A stretch of DNA of 64,000 nt from Nocardia brasiliensis IFM 10847 (GTDB lineage Bacteria > Actinomycetota > Actinomycetes > Mycobacteriales > Mycobacteriaceae): NCBI RefSeq assembly GCF_000710915.1, contig NZ_BAUA01000062.1:1-64000 (forward strand), written 5' to 3'. Shown here piece by piece: positions 36,685 to 45,536 of this stretch. The notes beneath the pieces were generated by a model. That model was not told the DNA's origin and did no database searches. It was given only the letters and a program-made list of their open reading frames with translations. Every line of letters begins with the position of its first letter. The stretch's first letter is position 1. The translations under genes and the position numbers were made by a program.

Positions 36685-37671
36685 TTACAGCCAGTCCTTC
36701 TTGCGGAACAGCACCTGCAGGAACACCGCGAGTACGACCATCGCGCCGAGCACGATCGGATACCCGTACACCCAGGTCAGTTCGGGCATGGTCGCGAAAT
36801 TCATCCCGTATATCCCGGCGATCAGCGCGGGCGCGGCCGCCGTGGCGACCCAGGCCGCGATCTTGCGGACGTCCTGCGCCTGCCGTAGCCCGACCTGGGT
36901 GAGGTTGACGTCGAGCACGCCGTCGAGCAGTGCGCGGCGGCCGCGGACCCGGCTATCGAGGTAGCGCAACCGCCGATCGACCTCGTGCAGCGCCTGCTCG
37001 CCGACGCAGGCGGCGCACGGATCCATGCCGACCCAGCGCGGCAGGCGGCGGCGGATGAGCCGTTCCAGCGGTTCGTCGACCAGTTGCCCGGTCACCTGCT
37101 CCACTTCCATCAACAACCGGCGCAACCGATAGATCTCGGCGGCCAGGTTGGTGCCGCGCTCGGCGAAGATCTCCCGCTCGAGCAGCCTGATCTCCCGATC
37201 GATGTCCTCGATCAGCGTCGCGAAACCGTCGATGACCAGCTCGAGCACCCCGTGCAGCAGTGCGAGCGGGCCGCCGCGCAGTTCGGTCCGGCCGTCCTCC
37301 AATTCCGCCCGCAGGGCCGCGAATCCGGTCATGTCCGCGTCGCTGACCGTCACCACGAAATCGGGCCCGACCACCAGCAGCAGATCGGTGAGGGCGACCG
37401 TCATGCTCTCCGGGCGATAGTGACCGGTGGTCAGCGCGATGAGCACCGTATCCCCGACCACGCGCATGCCGGGCCGTTGCAGTTCGTCGTGCGCGGCCGA
37501 GATGGCCTGCGGGGCAACGCCCACCGTTTCGTGCAGGCGCGCCAGGTCACCGTCGTCGGGATTCTGCACGCTGACCCACGCGAACGCGCCCGGTTGACGC
37601 CAGTTCGGGCCGTACCCCGTCATCCCCACCTGGGTCAGGCCGTCGAGATACACAGCAGCTTCGGTGATCAT
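36685..37671 (-). CDS. corA: CorA-family magnesium/cobalt channel
   Basis: 328 aa. Long cytoplasmic N-terminal domain and two C-terminal membrane helices with the gating motif YGMNF (GMN at 289-291) and the basic end RKKDWL. The ATG at 37671 starts the fold; the frame is open further upstream but that stretch is Arg/Cys-rich and non-coding in look. Mediates passive uptake of Mg2+ and perhaps Co2+ or Ni2+. Confidence 0.92.
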   Translation of the reverse strand: MITEAAVYLDGLTQVGMTGYGPNWRQPGAFAWVSVQNPDDGDLARLHETVGVAPQAISAAHDELQRPGMRVVGDTVLIALTTGHYRPESMTVALTDLLLVVGPDFVVTVSDADMTGFAALRAELEDGRTELRGGPLALLHGVLELVIDGFATLIEDIDREIRLLEREIFAERGTNLAAEIYRLRRLLMEVEQVTGQLVDEPLERLIRRRLPRWVGMDPCAACVGEQALHEVDRRLRYLDSRVRGRRALLDGVLDVNLTQVGLRQAQDVRKIAAWVATAAAPALIAGIYGMNFATMPELTWVYGYPIVLGAMVVLAVFLQVLFRKKDWL

Positions 37672-38090
37672 TGCGGCATCATGCGCAGCACAACCAACCG
37701 GTCCGGATGTCCGCGGCGTCGCGGTAGCGACCATTGGGCGAACAGAACGGCAACGGTGTTCAGTTTTATTGCAGTGTCCGCCGGGTCGCGCTAATCGCTC
37801 GGCCACCCGCGGCGAATTCCGCGATACCGCCGGTTCGGCCGACTGCCCGATCGCACTGTGCACACCCACAAAGATCGAGTTCCCAGCGATGCCATGGCAA
37901 CTCAGGAAATCGGTGCCGGAACCCCTGTGCTCCTGCCGATTTCGCGGTGCAATTCGCCGGATTTCGTTGCGCGGGATTCGCGGAATCGATCACTCGGCCC
38001 AAGCCACCGCGCGAGAATAAAAGCGGCCTGATCCGCCTTCACTCCGAACTATCGGCTGTCGTGGCCGAGCAGAACATGTGGGGAAACACG
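37672..38090. other. 419-bp divergent region between corA and the glycine-zipper gene
   Basis: AT-richer than its flanks; must hold the corA promoter (left) and that of the secreted protein (right). I see no supported gene and no clear metal-responsive leader. Confidence 0.5.
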
Positions 38091-38645
38091 ATGAAAATCA
38101 AAGGATTTGCCACCGCGCTTCTCGCGGTAGGAGCTACCGGAATCACCGCGGGCACCGTCGCCGCCGAACCGCTTTCGACACCATCAGCCGAGGTCAGCGT
38201 GTATGGCGTTGATCATGGCATCGGATACACCACGACAACCGACGGCCGCGGGGTGCGCACCACCGTCGACGCGGGCGCGTTCGCACTGACCCACGACGGG
38301 ACCGCGGTCACGCTGACCGACGCCGCGGGCACCGTGGTCGCCGCGCTACCCACCTCGTTCACCGCCGACGGCGCGACGTTCGCGCTGCGGCCGGAGCTCG
38401 CCGACGCGGGCCGCACGGTCACGCTGACCCCGGTCAGCGCCCCGGAAACCAGCGCACACCTGGCCCAGCTCGTCGATCAGGCGGACGACACCATCGCGCG
38501 CAAGCAGTACAACGCGGGCATCGGCGCCCTGATCGGCGCGGGCATCGGCGCGGTGATCGGATTCTTCCTCGGCGGAGTCGGCGCCCTGGTCACCATCCCG
38601 ATCGGGGCGGGCATCGGGGCCCTGATCGGTTACTCCACACCGTAA
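38091..38645 (+). CDS. Secreted protein with C-terminal glycine-zipper
   Basis: 184 aa: signal peptide (KIKGFATALLAVGATGITAG, cleavage near TVAAEP), a Thr/Val/Asp-rich beta-strand-like middle, and a C-terminal part of about 45 residues with tandem GxxxG steps (GIGALIGAGIGAVIGFFLGG and a second set). Glycine zippers pack helices in membranes and pores, so the end may insert in the inner or mycolate membrane. GGGAAA lies before the ATG. Followed by a strong terminator. No enzyme function is indicated. Confidence 0.75.
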   Translation: MKIKGFATALLAVGATGITAGTVAAEPLSTPSAEVSVYGVDHGIGYTTTTDGRGVRTTVDAGAFALTHDGTAVTLTDAAGTVVAALPTSFTADGATFALRPELADAGRTVTLTPVSAPETSAHLAQLVDQADDTIARKQYNAGIGALIGAGIGAVIGFFLGGVGALVTIPIGAGIGALIGYSTP

Positions 38646-38653
38646 TTCACCGA

Positions 38654-38690
38654 CGAAGCGCCGGCGCGGCAGCTTCGCGCCGGCGCTTCG
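38654..38690 (+). terminator. 15-bp stem terminator
   Basis: CGAAGCGCCGGCGCG (38654-38668) is perfectly complementary to 38676-38690 with a 7-nt loop, starting 8 nt after the stop of the glycine-zipper gene. Confidence 0.85.
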
Positions 38691-38743
38691 GGTAGCTCGG
38701 TACCGCCTCGGGCGCGGACCGGCCGCTGTGCATGATGGTCCGC

Positions 38744-39670
38744 ATGACCGACCTTGTGCTCGCGATCGATCTCGGTAAGACCGGCTGCCGCGCCTCGCTG
38801 CGCCGCGACGGCCACGAGATCGGCGCCGCCACCGGATCCGGCACGCCGGGCTTGGCCAATGCCGGCGGCGTCACGGCCGCGGAGCAGTCGATCCGCGCGG
38901 TCGTCGCCCGGATCACGCCGCCCGCCACCGGTTTTGCCCTGCTCGTCGGCGCCGCGGGTGGACTCGCCGCGCCGGACGCCGCCCGGCTGCTCGCCCGCGC
39001 GCTGACCGATCTGCCCGGCGCCCGATCCGTCGCGGTCACCTCCGACGCGGTCACCGCGCATGCCGGCGCGCTCGGCGGCGCACCGGGCGTCGTGCTCGCG
39101 GCGGGCACCGGCGCGGTGGCCACCGCGGTCGACGCGGCGGGCCGATTCATCCGGACCGACGGCTGGGGTCCGCTGCTGGGCGACGAAGGCGGCGGGGCCT
39201 GGATCGGCACCGAGGGCTTGCGCGCCGCGCTGCGCGCGCACGACGGTCGCGGCCCGCAGACCACCCTCGCCACCAGGGCCACCGAGAGCTACGGGGTGAC
39301 ACTCGACGAACTGCCCAGGCACCTCGGGCAACACGAGAATCCCGCGCTGCTCGCGGCACGCTTCGCACCGGTCGTCGCCGCGGCCGCGGCCACCGACGAG
39401 ACCGCCGCGGGCGTCATGACCGCCGCCGGGCGCGCATTGGCCCGCACCGTGCGCGCGGCGATCGCGCGCTCCGGCCTGCGGCCGCCGGTCCCCTACGCGC
39501 TCACCGGCGGGCTGGTCAATCTCGGCGCGGCCCTGCTCGATCCGCTGGATCAGGAGATCGCGCCGCTCATCGACCGGCGGACCGCGCTGGGCGGTCCGAT
39601 CGACGGCGCTGCCCTGCTGGCCGGTGATACGGCTACGGTATTGGAGAAATTGGTGGTACGAATCGTCTGA
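38744..39670 (+). CDS. BadF/BadG-type sugar kinase (GlcNAc or MurNAc kinase)
   Basis: 308-aa actin-fold ATPase: phosphate-1 loop LAIDLGKTGCRASL, GTGAVATAV, and WGPLLGDEGGGAWIG, the signature of N-acetylglucosamine kinase-like proteins. First gene of a plus-strand group with a sodium symporter, anmK, a MurR/RpiR regulator and murQ. MurQ needs MurNAc 6-phosphate, so this kinase may phosphorylate MurNAc as well as, or instead of, GlcNAc (Tannerella MurK belongs to this family). ATG at 38744 chosen; two Met codons lie just upstream. Confidence 0.82.
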   Translation: MTDLVLAIDLGKTGCRASLRRDGHEIGAATGSGTPGLANAGGVTAAEQSIRAVVARITPPATGFALLVGAAGGLAAPDAARLLARALTDLPGARSVAVTSDAVTAHAGALGGAPGVVLAAGTGAVATAVDAAGRFIRTDGWGPLLGDEGGGAWIGTEGLRAALRAHDGRGPQTTLATRATESYGVTLDELPRHLGQHENPALLAARFAPVVAAAAATDETAAGVMTAAGRALARTVRAAIARSGLRPPVPYALTGGLVNLGAALLDPLDQEIAPLIDRRTALGGPIDGAALLAGDTATVLEKLVVRIV

Positions 39671-39676
39671 CAATCA

Positions 39677-39705
39677 TTGACAGAGTTCACGTGACGGCTG
39701 ACACT
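39677..39705 (+). promoter_or_regulatory. Candidate promoter of the symporter gene
   Basis: TTGACA (39677-39682) followed after 17 bp by GACACT (39700-39705), 38 bp before the symporter ATG. The -35 is perfect, the -10 weak. It would let the symporter-anmK-murR genes be transcribed separately from the kinase. Confidence 0.4.
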
Positions 39706-39743
39706 AAGTTGCAATCAGCACGCCGCGTCACCTAGGAGCTGCG

Positions 39744-41270
39744 ATGAACGCACTCAACGTCGCCGTCATCGTCGTCTATCTGATCACCGTGGCGTGGATC
39801 GGCCTGCGGCTGTCCGGTAAGCAGAAGTCCAGCAGCGACTACTTCGTCAGCGAGGGCCGGATGCCCTGGTGGACCGTGTGCTTCTCGGTGGTGGCCACCG
39901 AGACCAGCGTGCTCACGGTCATCTCGATACCCGGCGGCGCGTACACCGATCAGGCCTTCGGCAATGTCGAGCTGGCACTCGGCTACATCATCGGCCGCAC
40001 CATCGTGGCGACCGCGCTGATCCCGCTGTACAAGCGCGGCGGATTCGTCAGCGCCTACCAGTACCTCGAGCTGCGCTTCGGCCGCTACCTGCAGGGCGTG
40101 GCGTCGGTGACGTTCGTGTTCACCCGGCTGCTCGCCGAGGGCGTGCGCCTGTTCGCCTCCGCTATTCCGATCAAATTGCTGCTCAGCGAGTTCGGCATCG
40201 ACCTCGGCTATGACGTGATCATCATCGCGTTGACCCTGCTGACGGTCGTCTACACCTATCTCGGCGGTATCAAGGCGGTCATCTGGACCGACGCGCTGCA
40301 GATGGGCCTGTATCTGTCCGGTGCGATCATCGCGATCGGCGTGCTCACCGGTCACGTCGGCGCCGCAGGCTGGTCGGATGCCCTGCACGCGGGCAAGTTC
40401 CAGGTCTTCGACACCGATTTCGGCCTGGCGCACATTCTGACCAGTCCCTTCGCCATGCCGACCGCGATCGTCGGCGGCGCCATCTTCGCCATGGCCTCGC
40501 ACGGTTCCGACCAGCTGATCGTGCAACGCATCCTGGCCACCCGCTCGCTGCGCGACAGCCAGAAGGCGATGATCGGCTCCGGTATCTTCGTCGCCATCCA
40601 GTTCGCCGCCTTCTCCCTGGTCGGCGCGCTGCTGTGGTCCTACAACGACGGCAAGACGCCCAAGGAACTCGGCCTCGCCACCGCCGACAACCTCTACCCC
40701 AATTTCATCCTGCACGGCCTGCCGGTGGTGATCTCCGGCCTGCTGGTCGCCGGCATCCTCGGCGCCGCGATGGGATCGCTGTCCTCGGCCCTGAACTCGA
40801 TGGCGAACTCGACGGTCGCCGACATCATCCGCAGCTTCGCCAAGCGGGAGATCTCCGACGCGTCCATGCTGAAACTGGCCCGCTATATGACTCTGGTGTG
40901 GGCGGTGCTGATGGCGCTGTGCGCGATGGGCTTCAGTGCGACCACCGGCAACGTCTACCTGACCGCGCTCACCATCGCCGGGTACACCTACGGCGCACTG
41001 CTCGGGGCGTTCCTGCTGGGCAGGCTGGTCCCACGCGCCAACCAGGTCGACGCCATCATCGCCTTCGTGGTGACGGTGATCGTGATGACCATCGTGGTGC
41101 GGGTGATCCAGATCGATGTCACGGTGGCGGGCAAGACCGTCGAGAAGGGTATCGCGGCACAGTGGCTGGTGCCGATCGGCGTGCTCGTCACACTGGTGGT
41201 CGGCGGGCTGACCAGCCGCCTCCATCCCGCCCCCGAACCGAGCCCGGAGCCGGTCGAGGCGGTGGCCTAG
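39744..41270 (+). CDS. Sodium:solute symporter (SSS family), probable amino-sugar uptake
   Basis: 508-aa carrier with about 13 helices. SSS hallmarks: SSSDYFVSEGRMPWW at the first loop, the sodium-site helices (GGIKAVIWTDALQ) and GSDQLIVQR. GGAG lies six bases before the ATG. Its TAG shares one base with the anmK GTG. Position among AnmK, MurQ and a sugar kinase suggests it imports MurNAc, anhydro-MurNAc or GlcNAc; the usual MurNAc importers are PTS or other types, so the substrate should be tested. Confidence 0.9.
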   Translation: MNALNVAVIVVYLITVAWIGLRLSGKQKSSSDYFVSEGRMPWWTVCFSVVATETSVLTVISIPGGAYTDQAFGNVELALGYIIGRTIVATALIPLYKRGGFVSAYQYLELRFGRYLQGVASVTFVFTRLLAEGVRLFASAIPIKLLLSEFGIDLGYDVIIIALTLLTVVYTYLGGIKAVIWTDALQMGLYLSGAIIAIGVLTGHVGAAGWSDALHAGKFQVFDTDFGLAHILTSPFAMPTAIVGGAIFAMASHGSDQLIVQRILATRSLRDSQKAMIGSGIFVAIQFAAFSLVGALLWSYNDGKTPKELGLATADNLYPNFILHGLPVVISGLLVAGILGAAMGSLSSALNSMANSTVADIIRSFAKREISDASMLKLARYMTLVWAVLMALCAMGFSATTGNVYLTALTIAGYTYGALLGAFLLGRLVPRANQVDAIIAFVVTVIVMTIVVRVIQIDVTVAGKTVEKGIAAQWLVPIGVLVTLVVGGLTSRLHPAPEPSPEPVEAVA

Positions 41271-42433
41271 TGCGCGTCGTGGGGTTGATGTCCGGCACGT
41301 CGCACGACGCGATAGACGCGGTCGCCGCGGAAATATCCCTGCGGGACCGCACGATCGAGGTCCGGATCGCCGGACTGCTGAGCCGCCCCTACCCGGCCGA
41401 GTTGCGGGCCGAGCTGATCGCGGCGCTACCGCCCGCCTCGATCGATATGGCGACGGTGTGCCGGCTCGACACCGCGATCGGACAGCAGTTCGCCGCGGCG
41501 GCCGACGCAGCGGTCCACGAATTCTTCGGCGGCACAGCCGACCTCGTCGCTTCGCACGGACAGACCGTGTATCACTGGGTGCGCGAGGGCGTCGTGCACG
41601 GCACGCTGCAACTCGGCCAGCCGGCCTGGATCGCGGAACGGACCGGGCTGCCCGTCGTCAGCGATTTCCGCCCGCGCGATATCGCGGCCGGCGGACAGGG
41701 CGCTCCTCTGGTGGGCCTGTTCGATCTGTTGTGGCTGGCCGGACGGCCCGGACGCGCCGCAGCGCTGAACATCGGCGGCATCGCCAACGTCACCGTCACG
41801 GGCGAGCCGCCGGTGGCCTTCGACACCGGACCGGGCAATGCGCTCATCGATGCCGCCGTCGCCGCGGCGACCGGCGGCGCGGAACTCTTCGATCGCGACG
41901 GGCTGCGCGCCGCCCGCGGCACGGTGGACGAGCACCTGCTGAAAGCCCTTCTCGCGGAACCCTACTATCGGGCGGCGGCACCGAAGACGACGGGCAAAGA
42001 GCTGTTCAACAGCGCCTACCTCGCGCGCGTGTTGCGGGACCACGCACCCTCCGGCGAGGATATCGTCGCCACGGTGACCGCCCTGACCGCCCACACCATC
42101 GCCGACGCGCTGGCTCCCTTCGCACCGGACGAGGTGATCGTCTCCGGCGGCGGCACGCTGAATCCGACACTGTCGGCGATGCTGCGCGACCGGCTGCGGC
42201 CGGCGACTCTGCGCACCTCCGATGAACTCGGATTGCCCTCGGCCGCCAAGGAAGCCGCGGCGTTCGCGGTACTCGGCTTCCTGACCGCGCACGGGCTCGC
42301 GGGTACCCATCCGGCGGGCACCGGCGCGCGCCACGCCACGGTACTCGGCTCGATCACGCCGGGCGCGACGCCGCTCGTACTTCCCCCGGTACCGGGCACC
42401 CCACCGCAGCGGCTGACAGTGGTGGCGCGATGA
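41270..42433 (+). CDS. anmK: Anhydro-N-acetylmuramic acid kinase
   Basis: 387-aa AnmK: GLMSGTSHDAID near the start (ATP-binding loop), SHGQTVYHW, NIGGIANVT, FDTGPGNALIDA and GGGTLNP are all family signatures. It opens the 1,6-anhydro ring while phosphorylating O6, giving MurNAc 6-phosphate for MurQ. GTG start overlapping the symporter stop (TAGTG); its TGA overlaps the next gene as ATGA. Confidence 0.93.
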   Translation: MRVVGLMSGTSHDAIDAVAAEISLRDRTIEVRIAGLLSRPYPAELRAELIAALPPASIDMATVCRLDTAIGQQFAAAADAAVHEFFGGTADLVASHGQTVYHWVREGVVHGTLQLGQPAWIAERTGLPVVSDFRPRDIAAGGQGAPLVGLFDLLWLAGRPGRAAALNIGGIANVTVTGEPPVAFDTGPGNALIDAAVAAATGGAELFDRDGLRAARGTVDEHLLKALLAEPYYRAAAPKTTGKELFNSAYLARVLRDHAPSGEDIVATVTALTAHTIADALAPFAPDEVIVSGGGTLNPTLSAMLRDRLRPATLRTSDELGLPSAAKEAAAFAVLGFLTAHGLAGTHPAGTGARHATVLGSITPGATPLVLPPVPGTPPQRLTVVAR

Positions 42434-43359
42434 CCGAAGCAGCACACAGTGATTCGACGAAAGGTGGTAGCCGGGTGCCGGGTGGGCCGGAGGGCGACGA
42501 CGTACGCACTCGATTACTGGGGGCGCTCCCCAGACTCACACCGGCCGGGCTGCGGGTGGCCCGGGTGATTCGCGACGATCCCTCCGGCGCCGCGCAATTG
42601 ACCGTGAGCGAACTCGCCGAGCACGCCGCGACCAGCACCTCGGCCGTCGTCCGGCTCGCCAAAGCCCTTGGCTACGAGGGCTATCCGCAGTTGCGGCTAG
42701 CGCTGGCGGCAACCGCCACGGACGACGGCAGGCCGGTGTTCGCCACCGATATCGACGCCGACGACCCGCTGTCGAAGGTGTTGCAGAAGCTCACCGCCTT
42801 CGAAACCGAGGGCATGCTGGCCACCGCCGAACTCGCCGATCCCGCCACCATGCTCGCGGTGGTCGAGGCCCTGGTGCACGCGCGTCGCGTGGAACTCATC
42901 GGCATCGGCGCGTCCGGTCTGGTCGCGACCGATATGGCACAGAAACTCGCCCGGATCGGAATGTGGTGTGACGCTTGCACCTCCGAGGACGAGGCGCTGG
43001 TACTGGGCAGCTTGCTCGAGGAAGGCGATGTGCTCATCGCGTTCTCGCACTCCGGGGAGACCGCCGCGATCGTCGACGCCCTGGATCACGCCCGCGGCAG
43101 GCGCGCCACCACGGTGGCCGTCACGGCGGGTCCGCAATCCAAACTCGCCCGGGTCGCGACGCACACCGTGCTGGTAGCCGGGCGCGAGGACGGCTTCCGT
43201 TCCGCCGCGATGGCGAGCCGGATGAGTCAGCTGCTGGTCGTCGACGCGCTGTATGTCGGTGTGCTGCAACGCACTCCGTCGGCGGCGTTGGCGCTGCGCC
43301 GCACCTACGACGCGGTCGCGGACCGCAGGATCCCACGCTCGCTCCGGAAGTCTCCGTGA
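42430..43359 (+). CDS. MurR/RpiR-family transcriptional regulator
   Basis: 309 aa: N-terminal HTH_6 (LTVSELAEHAATSTSAVVRLAKALGY) and C-terminal SIS phospho-sugar sensor (VELIGIGASGLVATDMAQKL, VLIAFSHSGETAAIVDAL). Translationally coupled to anmK. Probably represses the operon until MurNAc 6-phosphate is present, as MurR does in E. coli. There is a stretch of disordered residues before the HTH. Confidence 0.9.
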   Translation: MTEAAHSDSTKGGSRVPGGPEGDDVRTRLLGALPRLTPAGLRVARVIRDDPSGAAQLTVSELAEHAATSTSAVVRLAKALGYEGYPQLRLALAATATDDGRPVFATDIDADDPLSKVLQKLTAFETEGMLATAELADPATMLAVVEALVHARRVELIGIGASGLVATDMAQKLARIGMWCDACTSEDEALVLGSLLEEGDVLIAFSHSGETAAIVDALDHARGRRATTVAVTAGPQSKLARVATHTVLVAGREDGFRSAAMASRMSQLLVVDALYVGVLQRTPSAALALRRTYDAVADRRIPRSLRKSP

Positions 43360-43415
43360 GCTCGGCTTTCGCTCGACCCCCGGAGTTGGCGGACCCGCAG
43401 GACAGAGGAGGCGAA

Positions 43416-44318
43416 GTGAACGAGATCAGCGCACTGACCACCGAGGAAGCCAATCCCCATACCGCCGCACTCGATGCCATGCCGGTCGAGGACATGCTGC
43501 GCGTCATGAACGCCGAGGACGCGGGCGTGGCCACCGCGGTGGCGCAGGCGCTGCCGCAGATCGCGCGCGCCGTGCACCGGATCGTGGCGGCGCGCGAGCA
43601 GGGCGGCCGGTTGGTCTACGTCGGCGCGGGCACCAGCGGCAGGCTCGGCCTGCTCGACGCGGTGGAGTGCCCGCCGACCTTCGGCACCGATCCCGGCGAA
43701 GTGCTCGGCATCATGGCCGGTGGCGCGCAGGCGTTCACCCGGGCGATCGAGGGCGCGGAGGACGACCCGGAGCGCGGCAGGCAGGACATGGCGGCGATCA
43801 CCCTCACCGCGCGCGATGTCGTCGTCGCGCTCGCGGCCAGTGGCCGGACGCCGTACGCGATCGGCGCGCTGCAATACGCCCGCTCCGTCGGCGCGGCCAC
43901 CGTCGCGGTCTCCTGCAACCGCCATGCCGAACTCAGCGCACACGCCGATATCGGCATCGAAATCGAAACGGGCCCAGAGGTTTTGACCGGATCTACGCGG
44001 TTGAAGGCGGGTACCGCGCAGAAGATGGTCTGCAACATGCTCTCGACCGCGACCATGGTGCGCTCCGGCAAGGTGTACGGCAACCTCATGGTGGACGTGC
44101 GGCCGACCAACGCCAAACTGGTCGACCGCGCCTGCCGCATCGTCGCCGACGCCACCGGCGCCGATCTCGCCACCGCCGCCGCCCTGCTCGACGACGCGGG
44201 CGGCCACCCGAAGACCGCGATCGTCATGCGTCTGGCCGGCGTCGACGCGGCCGCGGCCCGTTCCCTGCTCGCCGGCGCAGGCGGTTTCGTGCGGGTCGCG
44301 GTGGGCGAGGAAAGCTAG
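43416..44318 (+). CDS. murQ: N-acetylmuramic acid 6-phosphate etherase
   Basis: 300-aa SIS-domain etherase, the normal MurQ length: VGAGTSGRLGLLDAVECPPTF, and the C-terminal STRLKAGTAQKMVCNMLSTA and NAKLVDRACRIV. It removes lactate from MurNAc 6-phosphate, giving GlcNAc 6-phosphate. GTG at 43416 has GGAGG just upstream; a longer GTG at 43356 overlapping the regulator stop as GTGA is possible but adds an unlikely 20 residues. Last gene of the salvage operon. Confidence 0.93.
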   Translation: MNEISALTTEEANPHTAALDAMPVEDMLRVMNAEDAGVATAVAQALPQIARAVHRIVAAREQGGRLVYVGAGTSGRLGLLDAVECPPTFGTDPGEVLGIMAGGAQAFTRAIEGAEDDPERGRQDMAAITLTARDVVVALAASGRTPYAIGALQYARSVGAATVAVSCNRHAELSAHADIGIEIETGPEVLTGSTRLKAGTAQKMVCNMLSTATMVRSGKVYGNLMVDVRPTNAKLVDRACRIVADATGADLATAAALLDDAGGHPKTAIVMRLAGVDAAAARSLLAGAGGFVRVAVGEES

Positions 44319-44359
44319 CGGCCGACGCGAGTCCGCCTCCAGCCCTGCCGGAGACCGCA

Positions 44360-44374
44360 CCGGTACGGTACCGG
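44360..44374 (+). promoter_or_regulatory. Palindrome over a leaderless -10 box before the PLD gene
   Basis: CCGGTACGGTACCGG is a perfect 7+1+7 palindrome. It contains TACGGT (44364-44369), a TANNNT -10 box placed six bases before the ATG at 44376, so the mRNA likely begins at the start codon. No Shine-Dalgarno sequence precedes the ATG. Confidence 0.45.
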
Positions 44375-44375
44375 C

Positions 44376-44939
44376 ATGCCCTTCGTGATCGATGGTCCGA
44401 TGACGTGCTATCTCATGCCCGGCGACCACGCCGAGGCCGAGCAGCGGTTTCTGGAACTGGTCGCCGGGCCGGGTGAAACCTGGCTGATCGCCTACGGATT
44501 CACCCTCACCGACGCCGCCGACAGCTTGATCGCCGCGCACCGGCGCGGCGTAGCGCTGCACCTCTACCTCGATCACACCCAGTCCGCGGGGCACACGCAG
44601 CGGCCCATCGTGCGGCAGTTGGTCGACGCCGGTATCGAGGTCACCATCGGCACCAGCACCAGCGGACGCAAATACATCTGCCACACCAAAGGTCTCGTGG
44701 TGGACACCCCGGCCGGTCCGCAGTGCTGGGAGGGCTCGGTCAATTTCAGCACCAGCGGATGGCTTCAGGTGAATACCGCGATCAATTTCGGCTCTGCGGC
44801 CTGGCGCGACCATTTCGTCGCGCAGTTCAACACGCTGCGCCACTACGCGTGGACCGAGGAGCGCGACCTTCAGCTCATGCCCGCACCCCCGGCCGACCTC
44901 GGCGAGGCGGCGCTGCCGATGCTGCCGCTGACGATCTGA
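44376..44939 (+). CDS. Phospholipase D-like (HKD) protein, nuclease type
   Basis: 187 aa with a single HKD motif: His103, Lys105 and Asp110 in CHTKGLVVD, followed by GSVNFSTSG as in Nuc/BfiI-type enzymes that work as dimers. Length fits a small nuclease rather than a two-motif phospholipase. No signal peptide, so likely cytoplasmic; it may cut DNA or RNA. A palindrome overlaps its probable leaderless promoter. It sits alone after murQ and converges on the secreted protein gene. Confidence 0.82.
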   Translation: MPFVIDGPMTCYLMPGDHAEAEQRFLELVAGPGETWLIAYGFTLTDAADSLIAAHRRGVALHLYLDHTQSAGHTQRPIVRQLVDAGIEVTIGTSTSGRKYICHTKGLVVDTPAGPQCWEGSVNFSTSGWLQVNTAINFGSAAWRDHFVAQFNTLRHYAWTEERDLQLMPAPPADLGEAALPMLPLTI

Positions 44940-44946
44940 GCATCGG

Positions 44947-45429
44947 CTAGGAGCCGGTCGAGCCCAGCGCGACCTTTTTCATCGTGAAGACGCCCAGTTC
45001 GGTCTTCTTTTTGTCGGTGCCGATGCTCACCACGTCGGCCGTGAAACTGCTCGGTTTGCCGGTGCCGTCACATGTCAGCGCGGAAATGGTGGCGTGAACC
45101 GTGCTGCCGTCGCCGATCAACTGGGTACCGCTCCAGCTGGTCAGCACATTCTTCGCGTCGACCACGAATTGTCCCAGGTAAACCACCGGTTCCGCGCCCG
45201 CCCGGGTGTATTTCGTTTCCACGAAATTGATCAGACCACCGAAACCACCGACCAGGGTGTTGTTCTCGCCGCCTTTCCACGCGCCGTCATACGCGCTGCG
45301 ATCGGCCACCGACTCGCAGGTCGCGGCATGCGCGGCGGGCGCGACACCGGTCAACGCGCCGAGACCGAGCAGCCCGGCACACAGCAGTACGACACCCTCG
45401 GACATCCCCCTGGCATCACCTAGTGGCAC
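44947..45429 (-). CDS. Small secreted protein of unknown function
   Basis: 160 aa with a signal peptide (VVLLCAGLLGLGALTG, cleavage near AAHAAT). The mature part has two cysteines (TCES early and LTCDG later) and a beta-rich pattern, with several Lys near the end. GTG at 45429 is chosen because AAGGGA lies nine bases upstream; ATG at 45405 is an alternative. Relatives appear as hypothetical exported proteins of actinobacteria; no function can be read. Confidence 0.7.
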   Translation of the reverse strand: MPLGDARGMSEGVVLLCAGLLGLGALTGVAPAAHAATCESVADRSAYDGAWKGGENNTLVGGFGGLINFVETKYTRAGAEPVVYLGQFVVDAKNVLTSWSGTQLIGDGSTVHATISALTCDGTGKPSSFTADVVSIGTDKKKTELGVFTMKKVALGSTGS

Positions 45430-45536
45430 GGTTTCGAATCCCTTCCATTTCCGATAGCCGACACAACCGACCAGCCAGTATTACAAGGGAAATCCGAATA
45501 ACCCGCGCGGGCGCGCGGAAGAAACAACGCGGCGCG

